Shown here in pieces: positions 1 through 9,132 of a DNA stretch of 64,000 nucleotides (the stretch's first letter is position 1; the number at the start of each line of letters is the position of its first letter). The position numbers were made by a program, and so were the translations under genes. The notes beneath the pieces are model-generated. The model was not told where the DNA came from. It searched no databases and worked only from the letters and a program-made list of their open reading frames with translations. This DNA comes from an uncultured Oscillospiraceae bacterium (GTDB lineage Bacteria > Bacillota > Clostridia > Oscillospirales > Acutalibacteraceae), in assembly GCA_900539845.1 (NCBI GenBank), contig UQDP01000004.1:1-64000 (forward strand), in the 5' to 3' direction.

Positions 1-718
1 CTGTTACGGAAGCCTTGAGATTCTGTACCGTCGGGCACGCTGCGCCGAATGTATACCCTTCGCTTTCCGAGCTGTCTCCGTCATCGTTATATGCTGCCAC
101 CTTAATTTCATAAGTCCAGCCGGGAACCAGATCGGTGAATGTGAAATTCGTGGCTGTTGTTGTGCCCTTGAGTCTGTTGATTCCGTTTGTGATCTCGTAT
201 ACTTCATACTTTGTTGCTCCGGGAACGGCATTCCATTCTATTTTCGCTCTTTCTCCGTCTCCGCCGCGCGCGGTAAGTTTTATACCTGTTGGTTTGCCAA
301 GTGTTTCAACATTCAGATCAACATTATATGAAACCGGAAAGGTTACGCCAACGTTGGAACCGAGGCCGCAAACGAAAGAGTATTGTTCTCCGGCTTGAAG
401 ATGCACACGGGCATAAAAATTCCGGCTGTATCCATTCACATCGCTGTCATCATACGGTGAATCACCGACCGGCTCGCCTTTGGAGTCATTTATATAACAC
501 AGCGGATCCAAATGATCCGGCGCATGTGAACGGAAAATATAATATCCGTTTTTCTTTGGCGTAAATGTAAACGCCTGCACGGAACCACTGTTCGGAACAG
601 TTACCGATGTGATTGCGCCAAGTGCAAGTTCCGACTCCTCCGCAAAGGCAGTAAAACCGATTGAAAACATACTGATTGCCATAACGGCACTCAAAAGTAT
701 GCTTAAAAACTTTTTCAT
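1..718 (-). CDS. Secreted fibronectin type III domain protein, 3' end outside the window
   Basis: The reading frame is open from an ATG at 716-718 to the left edge, so only the first 239 residues are visible. The start is preceded by AAAGGGGTG. Residues 1 to about 27 form a signal peptide: MKK, a hydrophobic stretch, then TAFA before EES. About 100 residues follow with a beta-sandwich look (SVTVPNSGSVQAFTFTPKKN, later FVCGLGSN). From about residue 140 comes a fibronectin type III-like module, with KIEWNAVPGATKYEVYEI and later FTDLVPGWTYEIKVAAYN. It is exported and probably binds surfaces or carbohydrate. The C-terminus and any anchor are not visible. It lies downstream of two other secreted protein genes on the same strand, but a terminator separates them. 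The frame and signal peptide are clear; the function is not known. Confidence 0.8.
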   Translation of the reverse strand, partial: MKKFLSILLSAVMAISMFSIGFTAFAEESELALGAITSVTVPNSGSVQAFTFTPKKNGYYIFRSHAPDHLDPLCYINDSKGEPVGDSPYDDSDVNGYSRNFYARVHLQAGEQYSFVCGLGSNVGVTFPVSYNVDLNVETLGKPTGIKLTARGGDGERAKIEWNAVPGATKYEVYEITNGINRLKGTTTATNFTFTDLVPGWTYEIKVAAYNDDGDSSESEGYTFGAACPTVQNLKASVT

Positions 719-821
719 TTAAAACACCCCTTTAGATCTTGTGCGGACAGCAAGGCATCCGCACATCTATTATAAAGCACCCGCTTGCTGATTTTCAACT
801 GTTATATTAACTGGTAAATAT

Positions 822-854
822 AAAAAACGGCGCGCAGTCAAAAAGTGCGCGCCG
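822..854 (-). terminator. Rho-independent terminator after the LRR protein gene
   Basis: Arms CGGCGCGCA (828-836) and TGCGCGCCG (846-854) form a 9-bp GC-rich stem. On the minus strand it is followed by a T-run (plus-strand AAAAAA at 822-827). It sits just after the stop codon of the 863-2182 gene and closes the surface-protein operon. Confidence 0.85.
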
Positions 855-862
855 AAATTTTA

Positions 863-2182
863 TTATTCGAAAATCCCCTGATAAAGCAATGAATGATCCC
901 GAACGGTTATATATCCGTCATGGTTCACATCAAGTGCCGCATCATAATTTCCATCACCAACGGCACTGTTCATGCAATCCTCAATATTTACCTGATAAGT
1001 ATCGGAACACACTTCGCATTGAACAGTGGCTGTTTTATTTTCATAAGCTGTTACTTTATAAGTGTGCGCTGCGCTCCACACCGCATAAATAACCATATCC
1101 GACGTTACATCAACAGCCTGCTCGCTCCAACGCGGACATACGCCGCCCTCAGGAGCTTCGGGAAATGCCGGCGCAGCTGCGCTCTGACCCGAAACAACAT
1201 AGGAATAATCGATCAGCGCGCCGCCTTCGGACTCATAATATGATACTCTGTAAAAATCCTTTGAAACCGTTACATTGACGCTCATATACTCCGCGCCGGG
1301 GCAATTCACATTATACTCATATTTAAAGCCGTTTTGCGCCGAGGAATAATCGCTGAACTCAAATGCTCCGTTCTGCGCATTGTAACCGCCGTCCGCAAGA
1401 CTTGAGGAAACGATATTCGCCGCCGAGCCTATGCTTACAGGCACCGAGATCGTTTTTCCGTTCGCCGTAGCTGAAGCATTTACAGTCTGATTCCCGAGGT
1501 TATAATCCGTCAGTGAATTGGCAAGCAGCGTGTTTGCCGAAAGATCCAGACCGGACAGTTTGTTATACGAACAGTTCAGCTCAGCCAAAGCTGTATTGGA
1601 AGATAAATCAAGACTTTCAATGCCATTGTTATAGCAGATCAGGGACTCAAGCCCCGTGCAAGCGCTCACATCAAGAGAGGTAAGCGCGCAACCGTCACAC
1701 TGAAGCGCGGTGATGGACTGCGGAAGAATCAATTCGGTAAGATTTTCACAGCCGCGGCAATTCAGTTCTTTCAAAGCCGTATTTTGGGAAACGTTCAGAG
1801 ATGAAAACGCGTTGCCGTTCACTCTGAGTGAAGCCAGCTTTGAAAGCGCTGAAAAATCAGCCTGCGCTATTCCAAGATCCGCAGCATAAAGGCTCGTAAG
1901 CTCCGTAAAATATTCAATGCCTTTGAGATCATTTATATCTCCGTCGGCAAGGAAAACAAGCGGCATATTGCTGACTGCCGCGCTCTCCTGCGGGCTGAGA
2001 TATCCGTTTGAATCGGTATCATAATTATCCAGCACAACCGCACGGAAATTGTCGTCAGGAAAATTCTGCGCATTGATTGCAACCCCGTCCTCCGCATTCA
2101 CACTGAGGATTCCTGCAAAGCAGGAAAGAGCTATGACGGCAGCCAGAAAAACCGAAAATCTGTTTTTAAATCGTTTGCTCAT
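863..2182 (-). CDS. Secreted leucine-rich repeat protein with EF-hand and dockerin-like calcium motifs
   Basis: 439 residues with a strong AGGAAGGAG ribosome site. Residues 1-30 are a signal peptide ending near SVNA-EDG. An EF-hand-like segment follows (FPDDNFRAVVLDNYDTDSNG, about 40-60), as is common at the front of clostridial LRR surface proteins. Residues about 75-230 hold short leucine-rich repeats of the form LTSLDVSACTGLESL. Then come a beta-rich segment and an InlB-like repeat (YYESEGGALIDYSYVVSGQ). The last 25 residues carry one calcium loop, DVNHDGYITVRDHSLL, matching half of a type I dockerin. Family knowledge suggests cell-surface adhesion or cellulosome-like attachment. Only one full loop is present, so real cohesin binding is uncertain. 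It starts 15 bp after the giant Big_2 gene and is probably co-transcribed. Confidence 0.8.
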   Translation of the reverse strand: MSKRFKNRFSVFLAAVIALSCFAGILSVNAEDGVAINAQNFPDDNFRAVVLDNYDTDSNGYLSPQESAAVSNMPLVFLADGDINDLKGIEYFTELTSLYAADLGIAQADFSALSKLASLRVNGNAFSSLNVSQNTALKELNCRGCENLTELILPQSITALQCDGCALTSLDVSACTGLESLICYNNGIESLDLSSNTALAELNCSYNKLSGLDLSANTLLANSLTDYNLGNQTVNASATANGKTISVPVSIGSAANIVSSSLADGGYNAQNGAFEFSDYSSAQNGFKYEYNVNCPGAEYMSVNVTVSKDFYRVSYYESEGGALIDYSYVVSGQSAAAPAFPEAPEGGVCPRWSEQAVDVTSDMVIYAVWSAAHTYKVTAYENKTATVQCEVCSDTYQVNIEDCMNSAVGDGNYDAALDVNHDGYITVRDHSLLYQGIFE

Positions 2183-2197
2183 TTTTACTCCTTCCTG

Positions 2198-5100
2198 TTA
2201 AACGCCTACTCGGAACGTTACGGGTATGGAATTGGTAACCGTTGAGCCGTCACTCAAAGTAAGCGTACAGGTTATCGTAGCGCTGTAATTGCTTGCCGTT
2301 ATCAGACCTGCTATCGCAACAACGCCGTTTTCATCAACCGTGATCTTTGAATTGCTTGACGACCAGCTTATCGACGTATAGCTTTCCGCCGCTTCGGGAT
2401 ACGTGTTGATGGAAAGCTGTATGGTCTTGCCGTACAGGTTGAGTTCTTTATATTCAACGCTGTCTACTTCTTCGCCGTTATATACGAACTTGAACGACTC
2501 AATCATTTTAACGCTGTCTGTAACCATTATGTTTCTGGTAACTGTCGTCACTCTGTCATAATCATCCGTAACAGTATAAGTAACTGTTATGGAGCCGTAA
2601 TCAGCGTCATTGTCTTTCACAACAGTCAGAACATTGCCGTTGACTTCCGCGGTTACATTCTGTGCGTCAGAATATGCAAGCTCTGCGGATTTGATCATTG
2701 CGCCCTGAGCATAAGAAGCGGTGATCACAACGCTGTTGTTGGAATCCTTTACATAAGATTCGCCGTCCTTTACTTCCTGACCGTTTATCTGAAGCGAAAG
2801 AGTTCCCGCCCCTATAAACGGATGCTCGTCAAGGTTGTTATATGCCGTTTGCAGAACTGCCAGCGCGGAATCTATTGCATCCTGTGTGGAAAGATAATCC
2901 TCGCTCACCGCCACTGCGTTTTCATAAGCGGATTTGAATGCCATTCCGTAATCATATTCGTAATCCATATAATTTACGGATGAATATTCTTCTATTGCCG
3001 CATTAAGAGCGGTTGTGTCGTTTGTCGTTATTGCCCTGATGGTTGCCGAATGTCCGCCGTCTGCGGAATATGCGGTAATAATGCATTCGCCGCCTGCAAT
3101 GAATGTGACCGTTCCGTTTTCGTCAACGGTTGCGATCTCAGGATCGGAAGTTGTGAAAACACAGTCTCTTACACTCGGTACGGAAAGCACCGATGAGCCT
3201 GAAACATTCGGGTTCAGCGTTACCGTAGTGGAAGGCGAACCGTAAACATATTCGTCATCAAAAGATACGGAGACTACGGGTATCCTTACGAAAGAAACAT
3301 AAACGCTGCTTTCGGCAACATTGCCGGCTTCGTCGGTCGCCTTTGCTGTTATTACTGCATATTCGGGCGAAATACCGTTTTTGGTGACCTTGCCGTTTGA
3401 ATCAACGGCTATATTGCCGTTTGAGGAGGACCACTCAACCGTTACTCCCGTGCAGTCTGCCGGTTCAAACGCCGCATTAAGCTGAATGGAAACACCGTTG
3501 AGCGATGCAGATTCATATCTGATGAATCCTTCATTTACAACAGACGCCGCGCTGTTTTCATCAAGCTCTATCGAAACCGCGCTGACGGGAACGAAAAGCA
3601 CAAGCCCGTTATACGCGTCGATAAGCTGCTGTAACATCAGGTCTACATCTGCCTGTTTTGCGGTAGATTCATTTATAACATTATTTGCAAGTTCAAGCAT
3701 CTGCCTGAGCGCTTCAAGCGAAGCATTGGTGTACGTATGCGTATCCTTTGTATTCTGATAAAACTCATTATACTGGGCATATGTGTTGGCGAGCACGGTG
3801 TAATCCGTTCTCAGCGTCACGTTACAGCTTGCCTTATAGCCGCCGTCAAATGTTTCGGCAGTTATAACAACCGAACCTGTATTGACCGGGGTAACATTTC
3901 CGTTTGCATCAACAGTTGCCACGCTTTCATCGCTTGAGGTCCAAACAACATCCTTGATTGCCGCGTCATCCGGGGTAACCTGCGCGTTGAGCTTGAATGC
4001 TCCGGCATTCGCGTAGCGGTCCACATTTGTCTGATCCAGCGTTATTCCGCTTACCGTATCGTCTGAAACCACCACTCTTATTGTTCTTGTCACCGTTCTG
4101 CCGTATGTGTCAGTGGCTGTAACAAGAAGCTGAGCTTTTGCGGAAGCGGTAGCGCTGCCCTGCTCGACTTCAACGGTGGAGCCGCTTATATTCACATCGG
4201 TGCTGCCCGACTTATCAGCAACACTCCAGGAAATATCAGTGTAATTCGCAGCTGCCTCAGCCGGAAGCGACGCACTGATGATTGTTTTTGCCTTGTATCC
4301 CGTGCCGTCAGAGCTGTTATAGGTGTGCGTTGCGGCGTCATCCGCAATACTGCCGCTGCCCTTTGAGCCGTACTGCCACAAAAGGTTCTGTTTTTGGTTG
4401 TCATAAGCGAGATGAATCACGGACGCGGCAACAAATTCGTGCCCTGTAAGCGCTTCGCCTGCCTGATTGAGGTTCAGCGTTATCTCATCTATTTCAGATT
4501 GGGTGAGCGAATTATCACCTATCGCCGCCTGTGCCGTCTCATAAGCATTTTTGAACGCCATACCGTAATCATACTGATAATCCATATAATTTACGCCGGC
4601 GTATTTGGACAGGGCTGCGTTAAGAGCGGCTCTGTCTCCGGAGGTGGACACACTGCACTGTGCGCTGAATCCGCCGTCGTAAGAAGTAACTCTTATCGTT
4701 GTCGCTCCTGCCCCGGTAAAGGTTACAAGTCCGTTTTGATCAACAGTCGCAACTGTTTCATCGTCAGACTCCCAGTAAACATCTTTTATACTTGCCTGAC
4801 CGATATGGAAAACCGGATCGCCGGTGGGATAGATCACACAGTTGAGCTGCCTTTGATCGCCCACATTACCTGCAATCTCCGATTCACTGAGCGAGACTGA
4901 GGTAACGGGATAATAAGCAAAAGATACCCATACATCGTCGCTCCACTGATTTCCGAAATGATCCGTAACAGTGCAGGTTATCATGCCGTAACAGCTTGAA
5001 TCCTGTGCCGGGCTGGCAGTTCCGTCCTGCGTTACATTGATAAGTTCAGTTGACGAGGTCCATTCTACCGAAGCATAGCTTGCATTGTTCGGATAAAGCC

Positions 5101-8100
5101 TTACATTCAGGTTAAGCTGGGCATTTTTATAGGAAAGACCTTCGCTGAGAAGTGACAGATCATACTGATAATAATCCGATGTGGCTTCGCCGTCCAGATA
5201 GAGTTCAACCTTCTGAATAAATGTATATTTCTTCAGTCCGTTGTAAGCCGCTTCAAGCTCTTTATACATATTGTCTACTTCTTCCTGCGTTGAAGCGTTT
5301 GCGTCTATCATCTGCTGAGCGGCATCAAGTTTTTCAATATACGCTTTATACGTATCTGGATAATAGTTTTCCTCTTCCAGTGAAAGATTTTTATATGTGG
5401 TCACGAGCTGCTGAAGAGCGTCATAATTCGTTACAACATGAACAGCGCATTCAGCAGTATATCCGCCGTCCGCAGTAATCGCCGTTATAACACAGTCGCC
5501 GCCGTAAACGAAAGTCACATTTCCGTCTCCGTCAACTGCCGCAACGTCTTCATTGCTTGACGACCATATAACATCATCTATATCTGCCGAAGTGATCCCA
5601 AGAACCGTGGGCTGAACAGTTGCGTCGATCTGCTGCGACTCTCCTGTTTTGCCGGTTATCTCAGTAGGATCAACGGTGATTCCGGTTGCCTGCGTTCTTG
5701 CGAACGCGACCACCACGCTGTCTGATACGGTATCTCCGAAATAATCTGTTGCAGTAACGGTGATCGTTGCGTAGCAGGCTGAATAGGTTTCGGTCGGTGT
5801 GCATTTGCCCGTGGAGTCAACCGATACCGAATCATTGCTGGAAGTCCATTTGATATCGCTGTACATTGCTCCGGCGGGATTCAGTTCATAATCGAGCTGA
5901 TACGAGGTGTTATAGTAGTAAAGCGTGTCTACCGGGACGCTTATATAGTCCGCCGCCTCTTCTCCCGCATGATTAAGCACCGAAATGCTGTTCAGACCCA
6001 CATAACCGCCAAGCTGATAGAATACATACAAAAGCTCGTCTGCATATGTATCGACCGCTGACTGTGACGCCATCGGCATTTCTTCGTCAATATAATAAGC
6101 ATAATTGAGCTTCCTCATATAATCTTTATAGTAGGAAGCGTTTTCATCTGTTTTGAGGATAACTGTTTTTTCGCACAGACCGATTATATCCCTGAGTCTT
6201 TCTTTATCAGGATAAACGGTAACCGTTGCGGTATCGACTATTCCGCCGTCGGCGGATACGCAGTAGAGCGTTGCCGTTCCGACATCAACACCCTTTACAA
6301 CAACATTGCCGCTGCTGCTGTCCTTGCCGACTATTTCAAGAACATCCTCATCGCTTGAATACCAGTTCGCGTCATAGCAGGCGGAATTCTCGCCGGTAAG
6401 CGAGCCTTCAAAGCTCATGGAATGCGTAACATCCATTGTTTTACCGTTTGTAAGCGAAAGCTCCTCGCCTCCGTCAATCGTGTTTGACGACGCGTAATTT
6501 CTTGCAACGGTAAGCGTTACGGTATCGCTTTTTACAGAACCGTCCTCTGAAACGCAGTAGATATTTACACTCTGCGCCCTCTCATTACCGGCTTTAAGCT
6601 TAACATCCACCGTTCCGTTTGTGTTGTCCTGATTCGCCAATGTAAAATTATCGTTGTCAATATACCAAGTGATATTTTTATTTGTTGCATTTTCGGGATC
6701 AATATTCGCTTTGAGCTTTATTCCTTTGTTAACATATGTAATATTTGCATCGCCTACCGCTATTTTAACGACTGCATATTTTATATATTCGCCGGTTACC
6801 TCTGCGTCCGTTACGGTGAGTTGGCTTCCGTTCGTTGTGCCCGTAACTTCAAGCGCAATGTTTTTGATCGGCTGTCCGTTGTCAAAGCTCTTTTCGTCTG
6901 TAACAGACGAGATCTCATAAAAATTATCAGAGCCTATATAGTAACCCGTCTGCGCCTTGCATACAACCGTGCAGCTTCCGCCGCCCACGGCTGTATAAAG
7001 GCCGTTTGCGTCTATCTTTCCGATTCCGTCCGAAACAGCACCGTCATTCATAACGGGATTTCCGTTGTCATCAACGAGCGGATCGCCGTTTTCATCGGTC
7101 TCTTGATACGGCTGTGCAGCCCACAGGTACTCATCCTCACCCGTTTCTGCATTCTTGGTTTTAATGCCCCATGTTATATAAAGATTATTTGCATCTGCAA
7201 CACGCGACGGATACACATTTGCATGCAGATACTGCTGCTCATCAATATTTATACTGTCTCTCTCGGCAACGATTTCAACGTCAGACAGGTATTTCCCCGT
7301 TCTTCCCGTTACTGTTATCGTTACGGTTTTAGAGATGTTGTTCGCAGCCGAGGTCGCCGTAATCTCAACCGTCTGCTGTGAATAGGAACCGAGCGAGCCG
7401 CCGGCGTCTCTGCCGGTGATAATGCCCGTAACAGGGTCAACGCTCGCTATGGACGGATCACTTGAAGTCCAAGTGATATCGGAAGTATCGGCAGCTTCCG
7501 GTTTGGCATTTTCTATCGAAAGCTGAATATCGGAACCTTCCCTTACGGTAGTCGCTCCGCCGATTTCAAAATCCGTAAGCGGAACTCCGTCAACAACAGT
7601 AAATGTGATGGAATCGTTAGTTGTAAACTGAAGAATGATATTCGCGATGACCTTGACCGCCGTTGCCGTAAGCTTGACCGGATCCGCCGTATCGCCTACA
7701 ATATCCGAGATGGCAAAGCAGGCGTCAAGAATGGCAGTGAGCACTGTTCTGTTGATATCAAGCCCCACGTATTTAATAAGTATGTCGGCGATCTGGCTTG
7801 AATCGATCGTTGTAAGATCATTCAGCTCATAAATATAGTTTATATATTTTAGAAGATTTTCAATAAAGCCGTCCGTATCCGGCGAAACGACTATCGTTAC
7901 CTCGCCCGTGTTCTTGAATGTAACAAGACCGCTGTCATCAACGGTTGCTATTACCTTTCCGCTTGAAAAAATAGAAGAATTCTTAACGGAATAAATTACA
8001 CCCATATGCAGCCTTGTAGGTGTAGTGCAGGCAGAGATCTGAACAGTAGATCCAACCGCAACGGTCGTAGGAAGATCCTGTTTGTTTGTAATATGCGTGC

Positions 8101-8815
8101 CGTTAGGTATAAAATCGGCATAGATCTCCTGCGACTTCTGAACACACACTTTAAAACTGTCCGTATCGAGCACATTGCCCTGTGCGTCATACATCGTGCA
8201 GCTTATCGTGGTGTTTACTTTATCAAGATATTCCCTGAGCGAATCGATAAGCTCGCCTTTATAAGAATCAATATATTTATCCAGCAGGGAATCAGAGCCG
8301 AAAGCAGCCTCAACAACGGCAATGATCGCGTCCGTATCCATCGTGTCCACATTTATGGTATCGTTAAAAAGCGCTTTCTCAAAAATCGTTTTAAGAAGAG
8401 AGCCGATCAGCGGGACCGTTGCCACCTCATTATCTATCCAAAGCCTTACTGCCGCGCCTTTTGAGGAGTCAAACGCGCGCACAAGACCGTCCTCGGTAAC
8501 ATCGCACACAGTGGGCGTATCGCTGGACCACTTTACATACCCGTTATCGGGCAGAGTGCAGTCTATGAACTGGTATGTAAACTGTTTCTTGTCGCCCTCA
8601 TACATATACTCAATGTATTCGGTCTCCCCGTCCTCCTGATAGGAAGGAACAAGTGTTCCGTCTTCATAAAAGATCTCAACATCATAAAAGCCGATAACGC
8701 CGCCGCTGCCGTCCTCTGCGGCAAAAGCAGACAGACCGGGCGCAAGAACGCCCGCAACGGTGATGACCGCAAGGAAAATGCTGAGCAATCTTTTTTTGAT
8801 TCCCGTTGATTTCAT
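2198..8815 (-). CDS. Giant secreted Big_2/FIVAR repeat surface protein
   Basis: 2205 residues; ATG preceded by GGAGGCG. The signal peptide covers residues 1 to about 32 (KKRLLSIFLAVITVAG, cleavage near AFA-AED). The rest is built from Big_2 immunoglobulin-like domains, recognised by the recurring core W(T/S)SS(D/N)xxxATVDxNGxVT, alternating with about five three-helix FIVAR-like modules (for example ALNAALSKYAGVNYMDYQYD). The unit Big_2-Big_2-FIVAR recurs about every 260 residues in the second half. Two FIVAR copies share VNYMDY(Q/E)YDYGMAFK, a sign of internal duplication. The protein ends in a Big domain (VTFRVGV) with no LPxTG, SLH, choline-binding or transmembrane anchor visible. Such proteins usually act in adhesion or carbohydrate binding outside the cell. 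It is the first gene of an operon with the LRR protein. No catalytic domain was recognised. Confidence 0.88.
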   Translation of the reverse strand: MKSTGIKKRLLSIFLAVITVAGVLAPGLSAFAAEDGSGGVIGFYDVEIFYEDGTLVPSYQEDGETEYIEYMYEGDKKQFTYQFIDCTLPDNGYVKWSSDTPTVCDVTEDGLVRAFDSSKGAAVRLWIDNEVATVPLIGSLLKTIFEKALFNDTINVDTMDTDAIIAVVEAAFGSDSLLDKYIDSYKGELIDSLREYLDKVNTTISCTMYDAQGNVLDTDSFKVCVQKSQEIYADFIPNGTHITNKQDLPTTVAVGSTVQISACTTPTRLHMGVIYSVKNSSIFSSGKVIATVDDSGLVTFKNTGEVTIVVSPDTDGFIENLLKYINYIYELNDLTTIDSSQIADILIKYVGLDINRTVLTAILDACFAISDIVGDTADPVKLTATAVKVIANIILQFTTNDSITFTVVDGVPLTDFEIGGATTVREGSDIQLSIENAKPEAADTSDITWTSSDPSIASVDPVTGIITGRDAGGSLGSYSQQTVEITATSAANNISKTVTITVTGRTGKYLSDVEIVAERDSINIDEQQYLHANVYPSRVADANNLYITWGIKTKNAETGEDEYLWAAQPYQETDENGDPLVDDNGNPVMNDGAVSDGIGKIDANGLYTAVGGGSCTVVCKAQTGYYIGSDNFYEISSVTDEKSFDNGQPIKNIALEVTGTTNGSQLTVTDAEVTGEYIKYAVVKIAVGDANITYVNKGIKLKANIDPENATNKNITWYIDNDNFTLANQDNTNGTVDVKLKAGNERAQSVNIYCVSEDGSVKSDTVTLTVARNYASSNTIDGGEELSLTNGKTMDVTHSMSFEGSLTGENSACYDANWYSSDEDVLEIVGKDSSSGNVVVKGVDVGTATLYCVSADGGIVDTATVTVYPDKERLRDIIGLCEKTVILKTDENASYYKDYMRKLNYAYYIDEEMPMASQSAVDTYADELLYVFYQLGGYVGLNSISVLNHAGEEAADYISVPVDTLYYYNTSYQLDYELNPAGAMYSDIKWTSSNDSVSVDSTGKCTPTETYSACYATITVTATDYFGDTVSDSVVVAFARTQATGITVDPTEITGKTGESQQIDATVQPTVLGITSADIDDVIWSSSNEDVAAVDGDGNVTFVYGGDCVITAITADGGYTAECAVHVVTNYDALQQLVTTYKNLSLEEENYYPDTYKAYIEKLDAAQQMIDANASTQEEVDNMYKELEAAYNGLKKYTFIQKVELYLDGEATSDYYQYDLSLLSEGLSYKNAQLNLNVRLYPNNASYASVEWTSSTELINVTQDGTASPAQDSSCYGMITCTVTDHFGNQWSDDVWVSFAYYPVTSVSLSESEIAGNVGDQRQLNCVIYPTGDPVFHIGQASIKDVYWESDDETVATVDQNGLVTFTGAGATTIRVTSYDGGFSAQCSVSTSGDRAALNAALSKYAGVNYMDYQYDYGMAFKNAYETAQAAIGDNSLTQSEIDEITLNLNQAGEALTGHEFVAASVIHLAYDNQKQNLLWQYGSKGSGSIADDAATHTYNSSDGTGYKAKTIISASLPAEAAANYTDISWSVADKSGSTDVNISGSTVEVEQGSATASAKAQLLVTATDTYGRTVTRTIRVVVSDDTVSGITLDQTNVDRYANAGAFKLNAQVTPDDAAIKDVVWTSSDESVATVDANGNVTPVNTGSVVITAETFDGGYKASCNVTLRTDYTVLANTYAQYNEFYQNTKDTHTYTNASLEALRQMLELANNVINESTAKQADVDLMLQQLIDAYNGLVLFVPVSAVSIELDENSAASVVNEGFIRYESASLNGVSIQLNAAFEPADCTGVTVEWSSSNGNIAVDSNGKVTKNGISPEYAVITAKATDEAGNVAESSVYVSFVRIPVVSVSFDDEYVYGSPSTTVTLNPNVSGSSVLSVPSVRDCVFTTSDPEIATVDENGTVTFIAGGECIITAYSADGGHSATIRAITTNDTTALNAAIEEYSSVNYMDYEYDYGMAFKSAYENAVAVSEDYLSTQDAIDSALAVLQTAYNNLDEHPFIGAGTLSLQINGQEVKDGESYVKDSNNSVVITASYAQGAMIKSAELAYSDAQNVTAEVNGNVLTVVKDNDADYGSITVTYTVTDDYDRVTTVTRNIMVTDSVKMIESFKFVYNGEEVDSVEYKELNLYGKTIQLSINTYPEAAESYTSISWSSSNSKITVDENGVVAIAGLITASNYSATITCTLTLSDGSTVTNSIPVTFRVGV

Positions 8816-8957
8816 AATTCCGCCTCCGATAAAAATCCTGACAGTTAAAATACGGTACAGGTCAATTGCCGATATTAATCCATATTACTATCGTTTTAAT
8901 TATAGTTATTTTTACATTTATATTCCATTGTTAAATTAGACAAAATTTTCATTTCCG

Positions 8958-8982
8958 ATTTGTATATTATTTATATACAAAT
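8958..8982. promoter_or_regulatory. Perfect 10-bp inverted repeat upstream of the giant surface gene
   Basis: ATTTGTATAT (8958-8967) and ATATACAAAT (8973-8982) are exact inverted repeats around a 5-bp spacer. They lie about 145 bp upstream of the 8815 start in an AT-rich gap (8816-9132) with no gene. A TATAAT-like element on the minus strand lies between the repeat and the gene, but with no convincing -35. The repeat could be an operator; it has no T-run typical of a terminator. Confidence 0.4.
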
Positions 8983-9092
8983 TGTGAAGCTTTGCTCGCG
9001 AAAAATCTTACAGTATATTTAATAAATATGCTGAAAATGAATAAATCCGTTTTATCTTCAGGAATGTAAAAAAAAGAAATGCTTAACGGAAG

Positions 9093-9123
9093 AAAAAAAC
9101 ACCACAGGTCATTCCTGTGGTGT
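9093..9123 (-). terminator. Terminator of the PAS protein gene
   Basis: Arms ACACCACAGG (9099-9108) and CCTGTGGTGT (9114-9123) form a perfect 10-bp stem. On the minus strand it runs into a T-run (A-run at 9093-9098). It ends 10 bp after the PAS gene stop. Confidence 0.9.
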
Positions 9124-9132
9124 TGTAATTCT

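Noticed and set aside
2925..4600. Repeated DNA stretches that could suggest a CRISPR-like or tandem array
   Set aside because: They encode duplicated FIVAR/Big_2 domains with diverged copies far apart, not short repeats with spacers.
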